Source: Forficula auricularia (lineage: Eukaryota; Arthropoda; Insecta; Dermaptera; Forficulidae). Taken from it: a stretch of 64,000 nt of DNA. The notes beneath the pieces are model-generated. The model was not told the DNA's origin, made no database searches, and saw only the letters and a program-made list of their open reading frames with translations. Made by a program: the position numbers and the translations under genes. This document shows positions 1 through 11,455 of the stretch, piece by piece; position 1 is the first letter of the stretch; each line of letters begins with the position of its first letter. The stretch lies in NCBI GenBank assembly GCA_024734495.1, contig JALMQS010000612.1, positions 387,979 through 451,978 on the forward strand, written 5' to 3'.

Positions 1-117
1 ATCCTAAGAGATAAAATTATTCGGAACAATGGATCTTATAGGAGCTTAAGTATATACTATACTATACTCGTAAATACCCATTTATTATAAAAAAATATTG
101 AATTCTATTATTATTAA

Positions 118-157
118 AAAGTCCCTGGAGCACTTTTTGCTTCAGTTAAAAGCTATA
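118..157 (-). mobile_element. Helitron H1 3'-end remnant
   Basis: Reading the minus strand, this is the segment that precedes and includes a worn Helitron H1 3' end (AGTTAAAAGC, then a CTCCAGG-like tip). The terminal hairpin seen in other copies is mostly lost. It abuts the 5' end of the next Helitron. The first 117 bases of the window hold nothing I can identify. Confidence 0.5.
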
Positions 158-1184
158 TCTACTCTTATTAAACGAGCGAAAATTGTATATTTATATATTT
201 GTATCTTGGTTCTATTTTGAAAACGACTCTACCGATTTTGATGAAATTCACGAGTTAGGGGGTTTTGGGTTCACAATTCGATCTGTCACGGTCTCATCTT
301 AGACAAAATTGTTTTTGATGGGTTTTTTCGTAATCAAATTAATTATTCTCAGGTAGACAAATCCCATTCTTAGGGTTTTAACAAAAGGTTACTCTTTTCC
401 TTTTGTACCCAGGCAGACAATGGGTTGTCTTAATTCATTGTTCTCAAAGGCCTTGAAGAAGTGTTGTGATTGTGGATTTTAACATATTTTGTTGTCCCTA
501 AACGTTAGAAATATTAATAAACGTTTTATAATTGTTTTTATGATCAACTTTATTTATTTAATAGAATAAAAAATAATCAAGAGCAGGTCTCAATTTTCTG
601 AAAAAACAACACATTTTGATAGGTTTTATTTATTAACAATTGGATGAATAAAAATGAATCATATGGTTGAATCAAAACAGATGCAGGAGGTGGGGTGCAG
701 TGGTGGGTGATTCGGGGGTAGGGCGAGGTTTCGGGGGTGGAGGTGGGGGGGGGGGGGCTACAGTGGGCGAATATTATATATTTTTGTATTTTGTGGTGTG
801 TTGTTGTCAAGCATTAACTAAACCCGAAAAAAGCTCGGTCTTACAGGTATATATATATATATTTTTATTTCTTTCTTTTTTATTTTAAAAACGGCTTTAA
901 CGATTTTGATGAAACAAACTCTATTAACAAGCTTTGAGGATGAGAAAGCGATCTTGGTGCGGAGCGGGGTGGATGTGGATGTGGGGGGTGCAGAAGGTGG
1001 GGGGCAGTGGTGGGGGATACAGTGGTCGAATACTATATAGATATATTTGTATTTTTTTAATTTGAAAACGGCTCTCAAATAAAAACTGACCTTTTTATCA
1101 GAATTTTAAATTGAAAATAATATTAAAATAAAGATTTTAACTGAAGGAAGAAGTTACCGAGCATCGCTCGGTGCCTCCAGGTAC
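158..1184 (+). mobile_element. Helitron H1, non-autonomous copy a
   Basis: The left end is TCTACTCTTATTAAACGAGC preceded by A, matching the 5'-TC and A|T insertion rule of Helitrons. The same left end recurs at 1185, 44972 and 45457, and inverted at 17432 and 46970. The right end has the hairpin CCGAGC-ATC-GCTCGG at 1157-1171, then about 13 bases ending GGTAC. There is no Rep/helicase coding sequence. Internal G-rich tracts lie at about 685-760 and 955-1020. The right end touches the next element directly. Confidence 0.7.
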
Positions 1185-2811
1185 TCTACTCTTATTAAAA
1201 GAGCAAAAATTGTATATATATATATATATATATATATTTGTATCTTTGTTCTTTTTTGAAAACGGCTCTACCGATTTTGATGAAACATAATTTATTAACA
1301 AGTTTTGAGGATGAGAAAACGATCTGGCTAGGTCTGGACCTCATCGAAATTCATCTTAATTGACTTTTTATTAATTAAAGTAATTATTGATAAATGAAAA
1401 TCTCAATAAAAAAGTTTGTTTATATTTTTTCAATTATCTTTTATTTATTAATTGGTTAATTTTAAAAACCCACTAATAGGTTATAGCAAATATTAATATA
1501 TTATATTAAAATTTAATTCTAAAACTTCAAAAAGTTTAAGAAGTACTGACTTAGATAATACCTAGAATTCATATCTAAGTCTTAATATAAGAATTTTTCT
1601 GGATTATTTATCATTTTTTGACAATCTCAAAATCTTATATTGAAATAATGAAATTTATGTAATAATTCATACTCAAACGCTTCTACAGACGAAACGAATT
1701 ATGTTATAGTAAAATTCGATTAATATAACATTTAGAAAATTAAATTTCCTAAAAGAAAGTTTAAATTATTTAAACGACCCAGATCAATAGTTAGAAAGTT
1801 ACAGTCCGTTTGTAAGTCGACAAATAAGAATATTTTCTACAAAAAGTACATGATTTCTCAAAACAAATTAACGGATTTTGTTTACAAAAAGTTCCCCTTT
1901 AAATAAACTGGACATTTTTCAGGAAATCGGGAAGTCATTGATTAATTAAAATAAAAATTTGATTAATTAACAATGTCAATTATATTTATTTATAATTGAA
2001 ATAATAAGAAATTGGATAATGCTAATTAAATTCATTTTATAAATAATTAGATTTTAATAATTAATCTATTGTTACTTCAGAGAAGTTTTCGAGAAAATTT
2101 AAAAAAAGTGTAATTGTTCAATCTAATTAAAATGCCGCTTTCTACTTACTATTATAAAAAATTGAAAGTTGTGGCTAAATCATAACATTACAGATGGATT
2201 CATGGCAAAACAGGTGTGTATACAAATAAAGTGGTTGAAGTGGCTTTTTTTTATATATATAACTTGGAAACAAATCTTATTTAATTTTATGTTTTTATTT
2301 CAGATCCTATACGATTATTTTTTGATTATTATTATTTATTCCTATTTATTTTTTTATAATGTTTATCAATATGAACGAATGAAGGCAAATTGGTGTACGA
2401 TATGTGGACCGAGGGGTGAACCGCGACCTAATATGCTGTACACCTACTTCCACTTGTACTTCCAAATATTTCCATGTACTTCCAGATATTACCAAGTACT
2501 TCCAAATATTTTCAAGTAATTGCAAATATTTCCAAGTACTTCCAAAATACTTCCAAACAGGTGTACACCTACTTCCAATCGCGGATCACCCCACGATGTA
2601 GACCATTAGAAAGGTAGAAATGCAAAAACTGGGTGCGGGGTGGGGTGGATGTGGAAGGTGCAGTATGTGGGGTGCAGTTGTAGGGGATTCGGGGTGTGGG
2701 GTGAAGTGGAGGGCGAGGTGCGTGGTTTCAGGAGGAGGGTCCAGGGGGCGTGTACTATATATTATATTATCTTAATTTGGTTACCGTGCATTGCTCGGTG
2801 GCTCCAGGTAC
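1185..2811 (+). mobile_element. Helitron H1, non-autonomous copy b
   Basis: It starts TCTACTCTTATT directly after copy a, giving a head-to-tail tandem. The end shows CCGTGCATTGCTCGG (hairpin with one G-T pair) and GGTAC at 2811. The body contains the segments shared with the complete copy at 45457-46277, including the 'AATATGTGGACCACTAG' junction, which here is split by a MITE with an 8-bp target duplication. A G-rich tract lies at 2636-2752, just before the 3' hairpin. There is no coding capacity. Confidence 0.7.
2410..2595 (+). mobile_element. hAT-like MITE, copy A
   Basis: The termini are CGAGGGGTGAACCGCGA and an inverted, slightly worn partner ending ATCACCCCACG. It is flanked by ATGTGGAC (2402-2409) and ATGTAGAC (2596-2603), an 8-bp target duplication with one mismatch. 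The empty site survives in the Helitron at about 46060. The interior is made of ACTTCCAAATATTTCC-type repeats. Eight-base duplications and the short TIR point to the hAT superfamily. The transposase source is not in the window. Confidence 0.85.
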
Positions 2812-3190
2812 TTAATAATAATTAGATTTTAATAATCATTAAATAATTGATATCTTTACAATAATAGAATTGATTGTCAATTTAAAATATAAATAGACCA
2901 ATTGTTATTTTAAATGAACTTCTTTTATCAATCATGGTCAAATTTAAATTCCTGAACTAAATGAGTAATGAACAATCTCTACTATTACTACTACTACTGT
3001 GTTCTCTATCATTTATCAAACAATTATTAACACCCCATTAGGGATTCCACCTAGAGCGAAAAAACAAAAAATCAACCGAAATACCGATCGAATTGATTTA
3101 ATACCCGATTAGACCGCGAGAGGGCAGAGTGAATGCAACTACTCAACAGGAATAACACCCAGTTGGAGATAAAAAAAAAATCATATGATA
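2812..3190. other. A+T-rich spacer
   Basis: I see no gene or clear repeat end here. A slightly more G+C-rich patch at 3030-3165 ends in an A-run, but I cannot assign it. Confidence 0.4.
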
Positions 3191-3197
3191 TTTTTTA

Positions 3198-3480
3198 ACC
3201 GACTTCAAAAAAGGAGGAGATTCTCAATTCGACTGAATTTTTTTTTTGTGTCTATGTTACCTCATATCCCCGCCAATTGTGAACCGATTTTGATGATTTT
3301 TTTCATTGGTATTGGACCTTTTTTGATATGTTTGTTTAGGCATAACTTCTTTGTTTATTAACCGATTTTAATGATTCTTTTTTTATTGGAAAGAGGCTCC
3401 CTTAGGGGTGGTACCATATTAATTGGGTCAAGTTCTGAAGATATAATCAATGACAAAATAACGTAAATATCCAATTCTTA
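3198..3480 (+). repeat. ACCGACTTCAAAAAAGG dispersed repeat, head
   Basis: The head ACCGACTTCAAAAAAGGAGG is followed by a poly-T stretch and a run of short phrases including AACCGATTTTGATGA. The same head recurs at 5601, 34272 and 50957. The 34272 copy is the most complete and leads into a large inverted repeat, so the others are partial copies. No coding capacity is visible. Confidence 0.65.
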
Positions 3481-3785
3481 TGGCCAAATAATCGAAATCA
3501 TAATAAATAAAATCTTTTATAAAAAAAATATTAAAACATTCATTTAAAACCCGCTAACGTTTCGAGAGAATTTCTATATTTATGAATTGAATTTTATTAT
3601 CATTTTCTGATTCATTCGCCCGACGCTTTCTCTTACAAGGATATTATATTAAGTCACTATTATTAACATCACTAAAAAGAGAAAAATAAAAATAATTTTT
3701 ATAAAAAAAAAAAATAAAAACGACTTCAAAAAAATTAAATGCAACAAATAAAATAATAATAAGAAAAAGCATACTCACAAGAATT

Positions 3786-4397
3786 AGAGATAATTAAAGA
3801 AATCGCGGTAAATAATGGGTACGAGGCAAGCCTTATAGACCAAATGTTATATAAAAAATTGAAAAATCAACCCTGGAATCAATATATTCACAAAAGAATG
3901 AAAAAGAAAAAGAAAATCCTAAGATAGTTCTCCGATATTATGGACAAATTTCGGAAAAATTAAAACAAAAAATGAATAAAATAGGCTTCAACACAGTATT
4001 CAAAACTCCAAGAAAAGATTTAGGTTCAAATAAAAAAGACAAATTACCAAATATAGAAAAAGAAGGGTTTTATAGTTTGAAATGCAAAGATTGCGAAGCG
4101 ATCTACGTAGGGAAAACAGAGAGGAATCTGAAAATTCGATTAAATGAACATATTAGGGATTTTAAAAATAAAAAGAATGAAAACTCTTTTGCGGAACATT
4201 TAAATTCAAACAATCACTCTTTCCCAGAAGGAACAGGATTTAGATTAATAAAAGGAGAAAGAAACCCAAAATTAATTAGCGCAATTGAATCGTTAGAAAT
4301 TTTGAAATCATTCAATAAAAATTCAAAACCTTGTTTGAACAGCCAAATTGAATTATCAAATAGCAATTTGTTTAAGATGTTTGCTAACAAAAGATAA
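3786..4397 (+). pseudogene. Penelope-like element, GIY-YIG endonuclease end
   Basis: This is the C-terminal part of a Penelope-like retroelement, the nicking endonuclease that primes reverse transcription. An open frame of 141 residues begins at 3972 and continues upstream after a frameshift near 3925, where linker-like residues (EIAVNNGYEASLIDQM) can be read. The GIY-YIG core is degenerate in the PLE manner: FYSL at residues 33-36, IYVG at 44-47, Arg56, Glu106 and Asn123. The PLE-specific Cys/His set is present (Cys38, Cys41, His76, His82). The reverse transcriptase is missing, so the copy is 5'-truncated. The stop is at 4397. The 3' region runs on to a hammerhead-like motif at 4603-4646, and an inverted copy of that 3' region lies at 52033-52192. 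The call is firm; the exact PLE clade is not determined. Confidence 0.88.
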
Positions 4398-4602
4398 AAG
4401 AAAAAAAAGAAAAACAACCCCCCCCCCTTCCATTGTTAGCCTATCTTTTTGTAAAACAAGGAGAAAGGGAAACATATGGTTATATTTGAATGTGAACCAA
4501 AAGAATGTCTTTAATTCTAAACTGCCAACCAGTAAAAGAACATCACATTTTCAATATCCATACGATATTGACTCCATGAAAAACAATATTTATAATTAAA
4601 AA

Positions 4603-4646
4603 AAGACTGATGATGAAGACCAAGTCTTCGAAACTATAGTCTCAAA
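4603..4646 (+). ncRNA. Hammerhead-like motif 1 (PLE 3' region)
   Basis: CTGATGA (4607-4613), one extra T, stem II GAAGAC/GTCTTC with loop CAA, GAAA (4630-4633), palindromic stem III ACTATAGT, then C at 4641 as the expected cleavage residue. Stem I is short, with two pairs (GA/TC). Hammerhead motifs in PLE terminal repeats are established knowledge. Activity is not shown. Confidence 0.7.
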
Positions 4647-4902
4647 CAAATAAATAATATATATATACAGATATATCATCTCGATATATATGTGTGTATG
4701 TTTATTTTAATCAAGCAGGGGACAACCTCTACAAATTTATTCAAATTAATATTTCTCTCAAATCAAAAATATAATTTTATGTATATCCCTAATATTTTAT
4801 TTTTATTTCTTAATCAAGTAAGCAGTGATTGTTTCTCTTTACCTAATTGCTTATGGTTTATATTGTTTATATTTATTTTTAGGATTTCGTTTAAAAGTAT
4901 AA

Positions 4903-5218
4903 AATAATAAGAACTCAAAAATAAAATAAAATGCACTAAAAGGTATAAAATAATTATTATCTTATTTAGTTACAACTAAACGAGGGAATATTAACATGAA
5001 ATCACTTTTTCAAGTCGGTGCCAAACATTTACATTTTATGAATCGCACTCGACGGATTTTACTTAGTACGTTTTGCGGGTACGCTCCTTTATATAGTTTG
5101 TTTAGCACCGACTTCAAAAAGTGATTTCATGTTAATATTTCGTCGTTTATTTGTAACTAAATTAGATAATTATTTTATACCTTTTTAGTGCATTTTATTT
5201 TATTTTTGAGTTATTATT
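4903..5218. repeat. Foldback with TATACCTTTTAG arms
   Basis: The inverted arms are roughly 4903-5030 and 5098-5218, sharing the TATAAAATAATTATTATC, AACATGAAATCAC and CGACTTCAAAAAGTGA segments. The loop holds GAATCGCACTCGACGG. A second copy is at 34598-35000 and a right half at 52577-52800. It is a non-coding element of unknown class, linked in the 34-kb copy to the ACCGACTTC head. Confidence 0.75.
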
Positions 5219-5600
5219 ACTTTAATTGTTGCATTTAATTATTTTGAAGTTTTTTTTATGTTCATAATATGACTTTCGGTTATTTTTTGCCTCTTTATGA
5301 CGTTGCCTTCCTACTGGGAGATATCTACTTTAATTTTCTTAGTAAAAATAAAATCCTATCATCCCCTTGTTATTCAAATAAGGAAATTTACAATTCATAG
5401 AGCATGCGACCTTTCCCCAAATTGAATTAAAGCCCTCCATTTCTTCGTCTTCATACCTAATATCAACATTTTTTTATTATAATATTATTATTTTTTAATT
5501 TACATACTTGAATTCTTTAAAAATCTTTATATACTTACACACACACTGATTTTTTTATTATTACATTCTATCTTTATAATTTAAAAATATTTGTGTTTTT

Positions 5601-5666
5601 AACCGACTTCAAAAGAGGAGGAGGTTCTCTATTCGACTGATTTTTTTTTTTTTTTTTTTTTTTTTG
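5601..5666 (+). repeat. ACCGACTTC repeat, short head copy
   Basis: The AACCGACTTCAAAAGAGG head is followed by a run of about 27 T and then unrelated sequence. The 5219-5600 stretch before it is A+T-rich without a recognisable gene. Confidence 0.55.
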
Positions 5667-5718
5667 TCACCAATTGTTCACTTTGCCCTTTGAAGGCAAA
5701 AATAAATAAATAATAAAT

Positions 5719-6937
5719 TTATTTATTTATTCTTCTATAATATATATTTTCCACATATTCACAAAAATCATCCGGATAACCATTATCTGTAGCTTTACTT
5801 TTTAGTTTTTCCATGTTTTTTCTTATATAACTTGGGTGGCATATTTTGTGTATTCTGTCTATTTCATTGTAAATGGTATTGATCTTATGTGCCATTGGAT
5901 TATCTGAATTATAATTTAACATTCTGAGAGACTTTGTTTTCTTCTCATATATGTCGGTCAACAATCCATTCCTTCTCTTCACTATTTTAATGTCCAAGAA
6001 ACAGATCTCATTGTCCTTTTCTTTCTCTACTGTAAAATTTATTTTTTTATTATATGTGTTAAAATACTGTAGAAATTCATCTACTCTTTGTTCAGGTACA
6101 TATGCGAGACTGTCATCCATATAAACCATGTAAAATATTATGTTGCTATGACTCACCATCACTTTTACAAAATCATCTACCATCAAATTTGCAAGTGTTG
6201 GGCTTAGGCATCCACCCATAGGCAAACCAGTTGTCTGCAGATAAATTTGTTCACCAAATGTGAAGTAATTATTATTCAGGCACAATTTAACACCCTCAAT
6301 GAACGCATCATATGTCAAGCTAGTATGTATATTTATCTCATTCCATCTATCACTGAGAATCTTTAAGATCAAGTCATGTGGCACCGAGTTGTACATATCC
6401 TGAATATCAAAAGACACAAATACATGGTCATCTCTTAATTTAAATTTTTTTAATTTACCCACAATCTCCATGGAATTTTTTACTCTATGGTCATATGATA
6501 TTATATTATTGATTATATTTGCCAGATATTTACTAAGTTTTTCAGTTGGCGAATTGACTGATGAAATAATAAGTCTCAATGGCATGCCCTCTTTATGTAA
6601 TTTGGACAATGAGTATGCTCTACCCAAGCAAGTACAAGCAGTTTTTAATTTTGTACATATAGGCAAGTCTATCAATTCCTCATTGAAAAGATTTTTTACA
6701 TATTTATTTATTTTATTTTCAATTTTAGTTGCAGGCATAGAGTTTATCTGCTCAAAAATTGAACTTATTATCTGCAACAATTTTTCCATCATTTTACTGT
6801 TATAACTCATCACTATTTAATATAACCGTAGTATTTGATTTGTCACTCAATAGCACTTTAATTTCATTATTATGAGTTTTATAAAAAAATTTTGTTTCTT
6901 TAAAATTCTGTGAGATTCTACCCCTTCTCACATTTCC
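5719..6937 (-). pseudogene. Penelope-like reverse transcriptase (inverted part)
   Basis: The 364-residue frame from 6813 down to 5719 carries the PLE reverse transcriptase. The SLSKLHKEGMPLRLIISS block is at residues 68-85, motif A (SFDIQDMYNSVP) at 134-145, motif B (GLPMGGCLSPTLAN) at 196-209 and motif C (YMDD) at 231-234. The LDIKIV and LNYNSDNP blocks follow at 273-306. Upstream, the N-terminal 'DKSNTTVILNSDE' block continues to about 6937 in another frame, so a one-base insertion near 6812 breaks the gene. The coding sequence stops just after the RT, without the GIY-YIG domain. It lies head to head with 6938-7772, which repeats the same RT tail at very high identity. This fits a 5'-inverted insertion of one element. 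Confidence 0.9.
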
Positions 6938-7772
6938 AACAGTAGAGAAAGAAAAGGACAATGAGATCTGTTTCTTGGACATTAAAATAGTGAAGAGAAG
7001 GAATGGATTGTTGACCGACATATATGAGAAGAAAACAAAGTCTCTCAGAATGTTAAATTATAATTCAGATAATCCAATGGCACATAAGATCAATACCATT
7101 TACAATGAAATAGACAGAATACACAAAATATGCCACCCAAGTTATATAAGAAAGAACATGGAAAAACTAAAAAGTAAAGCTACAAATAATGGTTATCCGG
7201 ATGATTTTTGTGAATATGTGGAAAATATATATTATAAAAAAAGACAAAAAAGGATTAACGCTGATTCTAGAACTGATCAGGTAAATTATAAACACTCTAT
7301 TATATATATACCATATATATCAGATAAAATAAAAAATGTTTTTAAAAAACACAATATTAAAATAGGTTTTAAATGTAATAAGCCATTAAAACAATTTTAT
7401 AACAACAAAGACAAGCTAGAAAAGAATGAAAGAAATAATGTGGTATATAGGATAGAGTGTAAGGACTGCGAAAAAATATATATTGGTGAAACCAAAAGAA
7501 AATTGAAGACAAGATTGATAGAACATGAGAAGTCTGTAATACATGGAAATCTTGTGTCGGCGTTAGCCATACATGCAGTAGATAAGGTTCATAATTTTAA
7601 ATTTGACGACGCAAAAATTTTATACGCTGAAAGTAATACTTTCAAAAGAAAATTCTTTGAATCTATATCTATAAGAAAAAATCTAGAAAGAACTGTGAAC
7701 TTCAAGGTAGATACAGAAAATAATAGCAGATATTATTCTGGAATATTAAATAAGATCAGCGAAAGAAATTAG
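6938..7772 (+). pseudogene. Penelope-like RT tail plus GIY-YIG endonuclease
   Basis: This is the 3' half of the same PLE. It starts abruptly inside the RT at the ACAGTAGAGAAAG stretch shared with the inverted copy. The 265-residue frame from 6975 has the RT tail (residues 1-90), a basic linker, then the endonuclease. VYRI is at 157-160, IYIG at 168-171, Arg180, Cys162 and Cys165, His200 and His206, Glu229 and Asn242. All expected GIY-YIG catalytic positions are present, so the domain itself is intact although the element is 5'-truncated. Its 3' region contains a hammerhead-like motif at 8199-8241 and ends in an A-rich tail near 8275. The call is firm. Confidence 0.9.
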
Positions 7773-8198
7773 TATTGTGATGGATTTTTTATTTTTTCCG
7801 TGTGTGGACAGAAGGACATTTTAATGTTTTTTGATTAAATTTTAGAATATTAGGGGGATAGTGGAAGGTTTTTGGGTTGGCAATACATTTTAGGGGATTT
7901 AATGTTTCGGGATGTGTATTCACTGGTGCTTTGTGTGTTGAAAATTGGAGTTCTTTGTGTTATCGTATAAATCATTGGATAGTAAAAATAGAGAAAAGAA
8001 ATAATTGATAACTTGTGATATGTATTCAGATGAATCAGAATGTGATTTGATTGGATCAAATAAATTTAAGATTGTTCAAGGTATGTTTGATGCTTTTTTT
8101 GATGTAAGAAAGAATGTAAATAATGTAAAAAAGATGTGATGTGTTCATTTGTTTATAAAATTATAGATATTGGAAATAATGAAAGGGTGGTTTTATTT

Positions 8199-8241
8199 TT
8201 AGGCTGATGATGACATGAATGTATATGTCGAAACGTCCTTT
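8199..8241 (+). ncRNA. Hammerhead-like motif 2 (PLE 3' region)
   Basis: CTGATGA (8204-8210), extra T, stem II GACAT/ATGTC with an 8-base loop, GAAA (8230-8233), minimal palindromic stem III ACGT, cleavage C at 8237. Stem I is three pairs (AGG/CTT with one G-T). It sits 430 bases after the stop of the endonuclease, as expected for a PLE terminal region. Confidence 0.7.
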
Positions 8242-8289
8242 GATATAACAATAAAATAAAATAAATGAAAAAAATATAACTGTGTTATT

Positions 8290-9670
8290 ATTTTTTGCAA
8301 ACAAAGAAAATCAACACCTATTCTAAAAGAGAATTAAGATCCTCGAAAAATAAATAAATAAATTAATATAAATAAAATTCTCAGATCCAATCTTATAAAT
8401 AAATAATAAATGTTTGTTGTTAATAATATGTATAATTATTTAAACAGGTATATGTATACTAGTATATGTATAAATGAAGTTATACAGTTTAAATTTAAAC
8501 AACAAATAATGATATTATTGATACAGTATTTTATGCTCGGCAAAGAGACATTTCTTTAAATAAATAAACTTAAATTATTGATATTTAAGATATTAAGATA
8601 TTTGTATATATATAAATTATTGTTGAATCCTTTTCAACAATAACAACGACACTCAAACACACGGAACGATAATTCGATAAATAATAATATTAACGGTAAA
8701 CGGTACACGATAAAACGATACGAAAACAGATCCTTCACTTCACTTGACACCTTGCCACCTCGACACATATAATTCTTCTCTTCAGCCACATGTTCATTGA
8801 GTCATCGAATCCAACCTCTAGCTTCCACGTCATCGAGTAGTGAGCTCCGTCTAGACACCATACTCCCGGGGCGAACCCGCGCAGATTTATTTTTGGTTAC
8901 AATTTCATAAAAAGCATGTTTCCAATTGCCTCTGGCAAGTTCGTATTTTGAAAAGCATATTTTAACTGGCTTTAACGCCGCCAATAGAGATTATAATCTC
9001 TGAAGATTATCTGCCATCCAAGCCTGGCAAATCTCTTTCCAACTAACCCTTCGAGCCAAACATAATAAAATCATCCATCATCCTAATCATTTCCTATAAA
9101 TGTATTCCAGCAATAAAATCTTTACAGGGAATTATTTTCTGTTTATGCCATTTTTTTTCACGTAAATTTCCTGGACTAAACGTGTTTCTTAAAAGACAAA
9201 AAAAAAAAACTTTCAATTTTTAGTTACTTTTTTTTTAAGACTCATTCTGTGCGAAAAGCCTTGATCTTAAGATATTTGATATCCTTCATAAAACAAAAAG
9301 AAAAAGGGTCGAATCGTCTTCTTTTTTAATAAGATTTTAGCTTTGGAAAGGGTAGCTAATGGGGGCTAATAACAATATTCCATCAAATAAAATTCAAATT
9401 CCTTGTCGCTGCTCCATACTGATTAGCACTTGATGCTGCTCACTCTGCTCTTAGGGAGTGAAGTTAACTTCTCGTTTTTAGTTGAGTTTTTTTTTTGTTT
9501 TTTTTGTTTAATGATTTAATTCAATTAGAAAATTCTACCGCCCTTTTTTTATCACCCTCCAGCCTCTGCATTATCGTATGGCTTCCATTAGAGAAAGCCA
9601 GGCAGCTATTGTGACGAGGGGGGGGGGGGAAGTATCCCTTCAGGATTCTTTCGCTTTACCAAATTGAGAA
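8290..9670. other. Intergenic DNA, no gene seen
   Basis: A+T-rich DNA. A moderately G+C-rich patch at 8750-9060 gives only a 60-residue frame with no recognisable domain. Homopolymers occur at 9202-9211 (A), 9489-9510 (T-rich) and 9620-9629 (G). I cannot assign a function. Confidence 0.4.
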
Positions 9671-10184
9671 AAAGGAGAGATAATTAAATTCCATTTAAAA
9701 ATAAAATAAAAAAATTAACAAATTTTAACTCTAATTTCAATGACAATTTTTTCTTTATTTTTTGATAAAATATTAGTATTGTACGGGCGTACACCAAGGG
9801 TGGGAGAGCGTGATGAAGGGCTGGAGGGCCGGACTGAATACAACCCTCCAGTTAAGGGTAAATGAAAGCACTATACACAAATATATGTATTAATAACAAT
9901 TTATTACCCGCTTTGGCGGGGGTGATATATACATATGATGATGATTATCAGAAAGAATTAAGCGAAAAGGGCCGAGCGAGATGGCTCCACGAAGAGCGTC
10001 GAACGATAGCGATATATACTTCGATCCATGCGATCATGAGCGTACGATGATACTGAGGCCGCCAAGCAGCCCCAGCATAGAGAGGGTTCGCAGCCTAGCT
10101 GGCCTCTGGCGGCAGGCAGCGAACCAGGCACCAAGTTTGAAAGGTGTCGCGACTGAACAAGTATTGCGAACCTTGGTAGGGGCG
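9671..10184. other. Spacer copy and unidentified segment
   Basis: 9675-9780 is one copy of an A+T-rich spacer (TTTCAATGACAATTTTTTC...ATTAGTATTG) that recurs at about 10225-10335 and 10825-10925 within the minisatellite. 9786-10184 is nearer normal base composition, with two overlapping frames of 62 and 76 residues that match nothing I recognise. Confidence 0.45.
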
Positions 10185-11455
10185 TGGCTTAATTTAAATT
10201 TTTCTATTTAAGCCACCAGATAGAGCATATTAAATTCTATAATATTTAAAAACAAAATAAAAAAATTTAAGAAAATTTAATTTAATTTCAATGACAATTT
10301 TTTTCTTTATTTTTTTATTTTTTTACATTAGTATTGGGAACCTTCATAAGGGCGTGGCTTAATTTGTTGGCCCACATTGGCTAGATTCAATTTAGACCAC
10401 CAGATAGAGCTTATCTATCGGAATTCTCAGTTTCCCATTGGATACTTTGTAAGGGCGTGGTTTTTTACACCACAGTCTCTAGTTTCAATTTAGACCACCA
10501 CATAGAGTACAGAATTCTAAGTTTCCTATTGGATGGGTTATTTTTACCCCGCAGTCGCTAGTTACAATTTAGACCACCAGATAGCGTATTGGAATTCTCA
10601 GTTTCCTATTGGATGGGTTATTTTTACCCCGCAGTGGCTAGTTTCATTTTAAACCACAAGATAGCGTATTGGAATTCTACTAGTTTCAATTTAAACCACC
10701 AGATAGCGTATTGGAATTCTCAGTTTCCCAACTTATAACATATTAGAAAGTTTTACATGTTAATTTATCTTGTATCTGGCGGGCCAAGAATTGCTCGATA
10801 ATTTTTGCTTTAGCTTTAAAAGGTTTTAAAAATTCTATTTAAAAATAAAATAAAAAATTAATAAAATTTAATTTTAATTTCAATGACGATTTTTTCTTTA
10901 TTTTTTTATTTTTTTATATTAGTATCAGGAACCTTGGTAGGGGCATGGCTTAAATTTTTGGCCCACATTGGCTAGTTTCAATTCAGACCACCAGATAGAG
11001 CGAGCGTATCGGGATTCTCAGTTTCCCATTGGATACTCTGTAGGGGCGTGGGTTATTTTTGGCCCACAATTGCTAGTTTTAATTTAGACCACCAGATAGA
11101 GCGTATCGGAATTCTCAGTTTCCCATTGGATACTCAGTAGGTTCGTGGGTTATTTTTGGCCCACAATGGATAGTTCTAATTTAGACCACCAGATAGAGCG
11201 TATCGGGATTCTCAGTTTCCCATTGGATACTCTGTAGGGGCGTGGGTTATTTTTGGCCCACAATGGCTAGTTTTAATTTAGACCACCAGATAGAGCGTAT
11301 CGGAATTCTCAGTTTCCCATTGGATACTATGTAGGATTTTTTTAAGCCATAAATGGTTAGTTTCAAATTAGACCACCAGATAGAGCGTATCGGAATTTTC
11401 AGTTTTCCATTGGATACTTGGTAGGGGCATGGATTATTTTTAGCCCGCATTGGTT
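10185..11455. repeat. 97-bp minisatellite with spacer, higher-order
   Basis: The phrases GACCACCAGATAGAGCG, CAGTTTCCCATTGGATAC and GGGGCGTGG recur. The GACCACC start sits at 10395, 10493, 10572, 10651 (variant), 10693, then 10986, 11087, 11184, 11281 and 11371. The right block has a 97-bp period. The left block has shorter units of about 79 bp with deletions. The two blocks are separated by an A+T-rich spacer that also precedes the array, which gives a higher-order structure. Small open frames here are by-products of the repeat. Confidence 0.85.

Noticed and set aside
9862..10211. Two overlapping frames of 62 and 76 codons
   Set aside because: No recognisable domain, different frames, and they run into the minisatellite; left as unassigned sequence.
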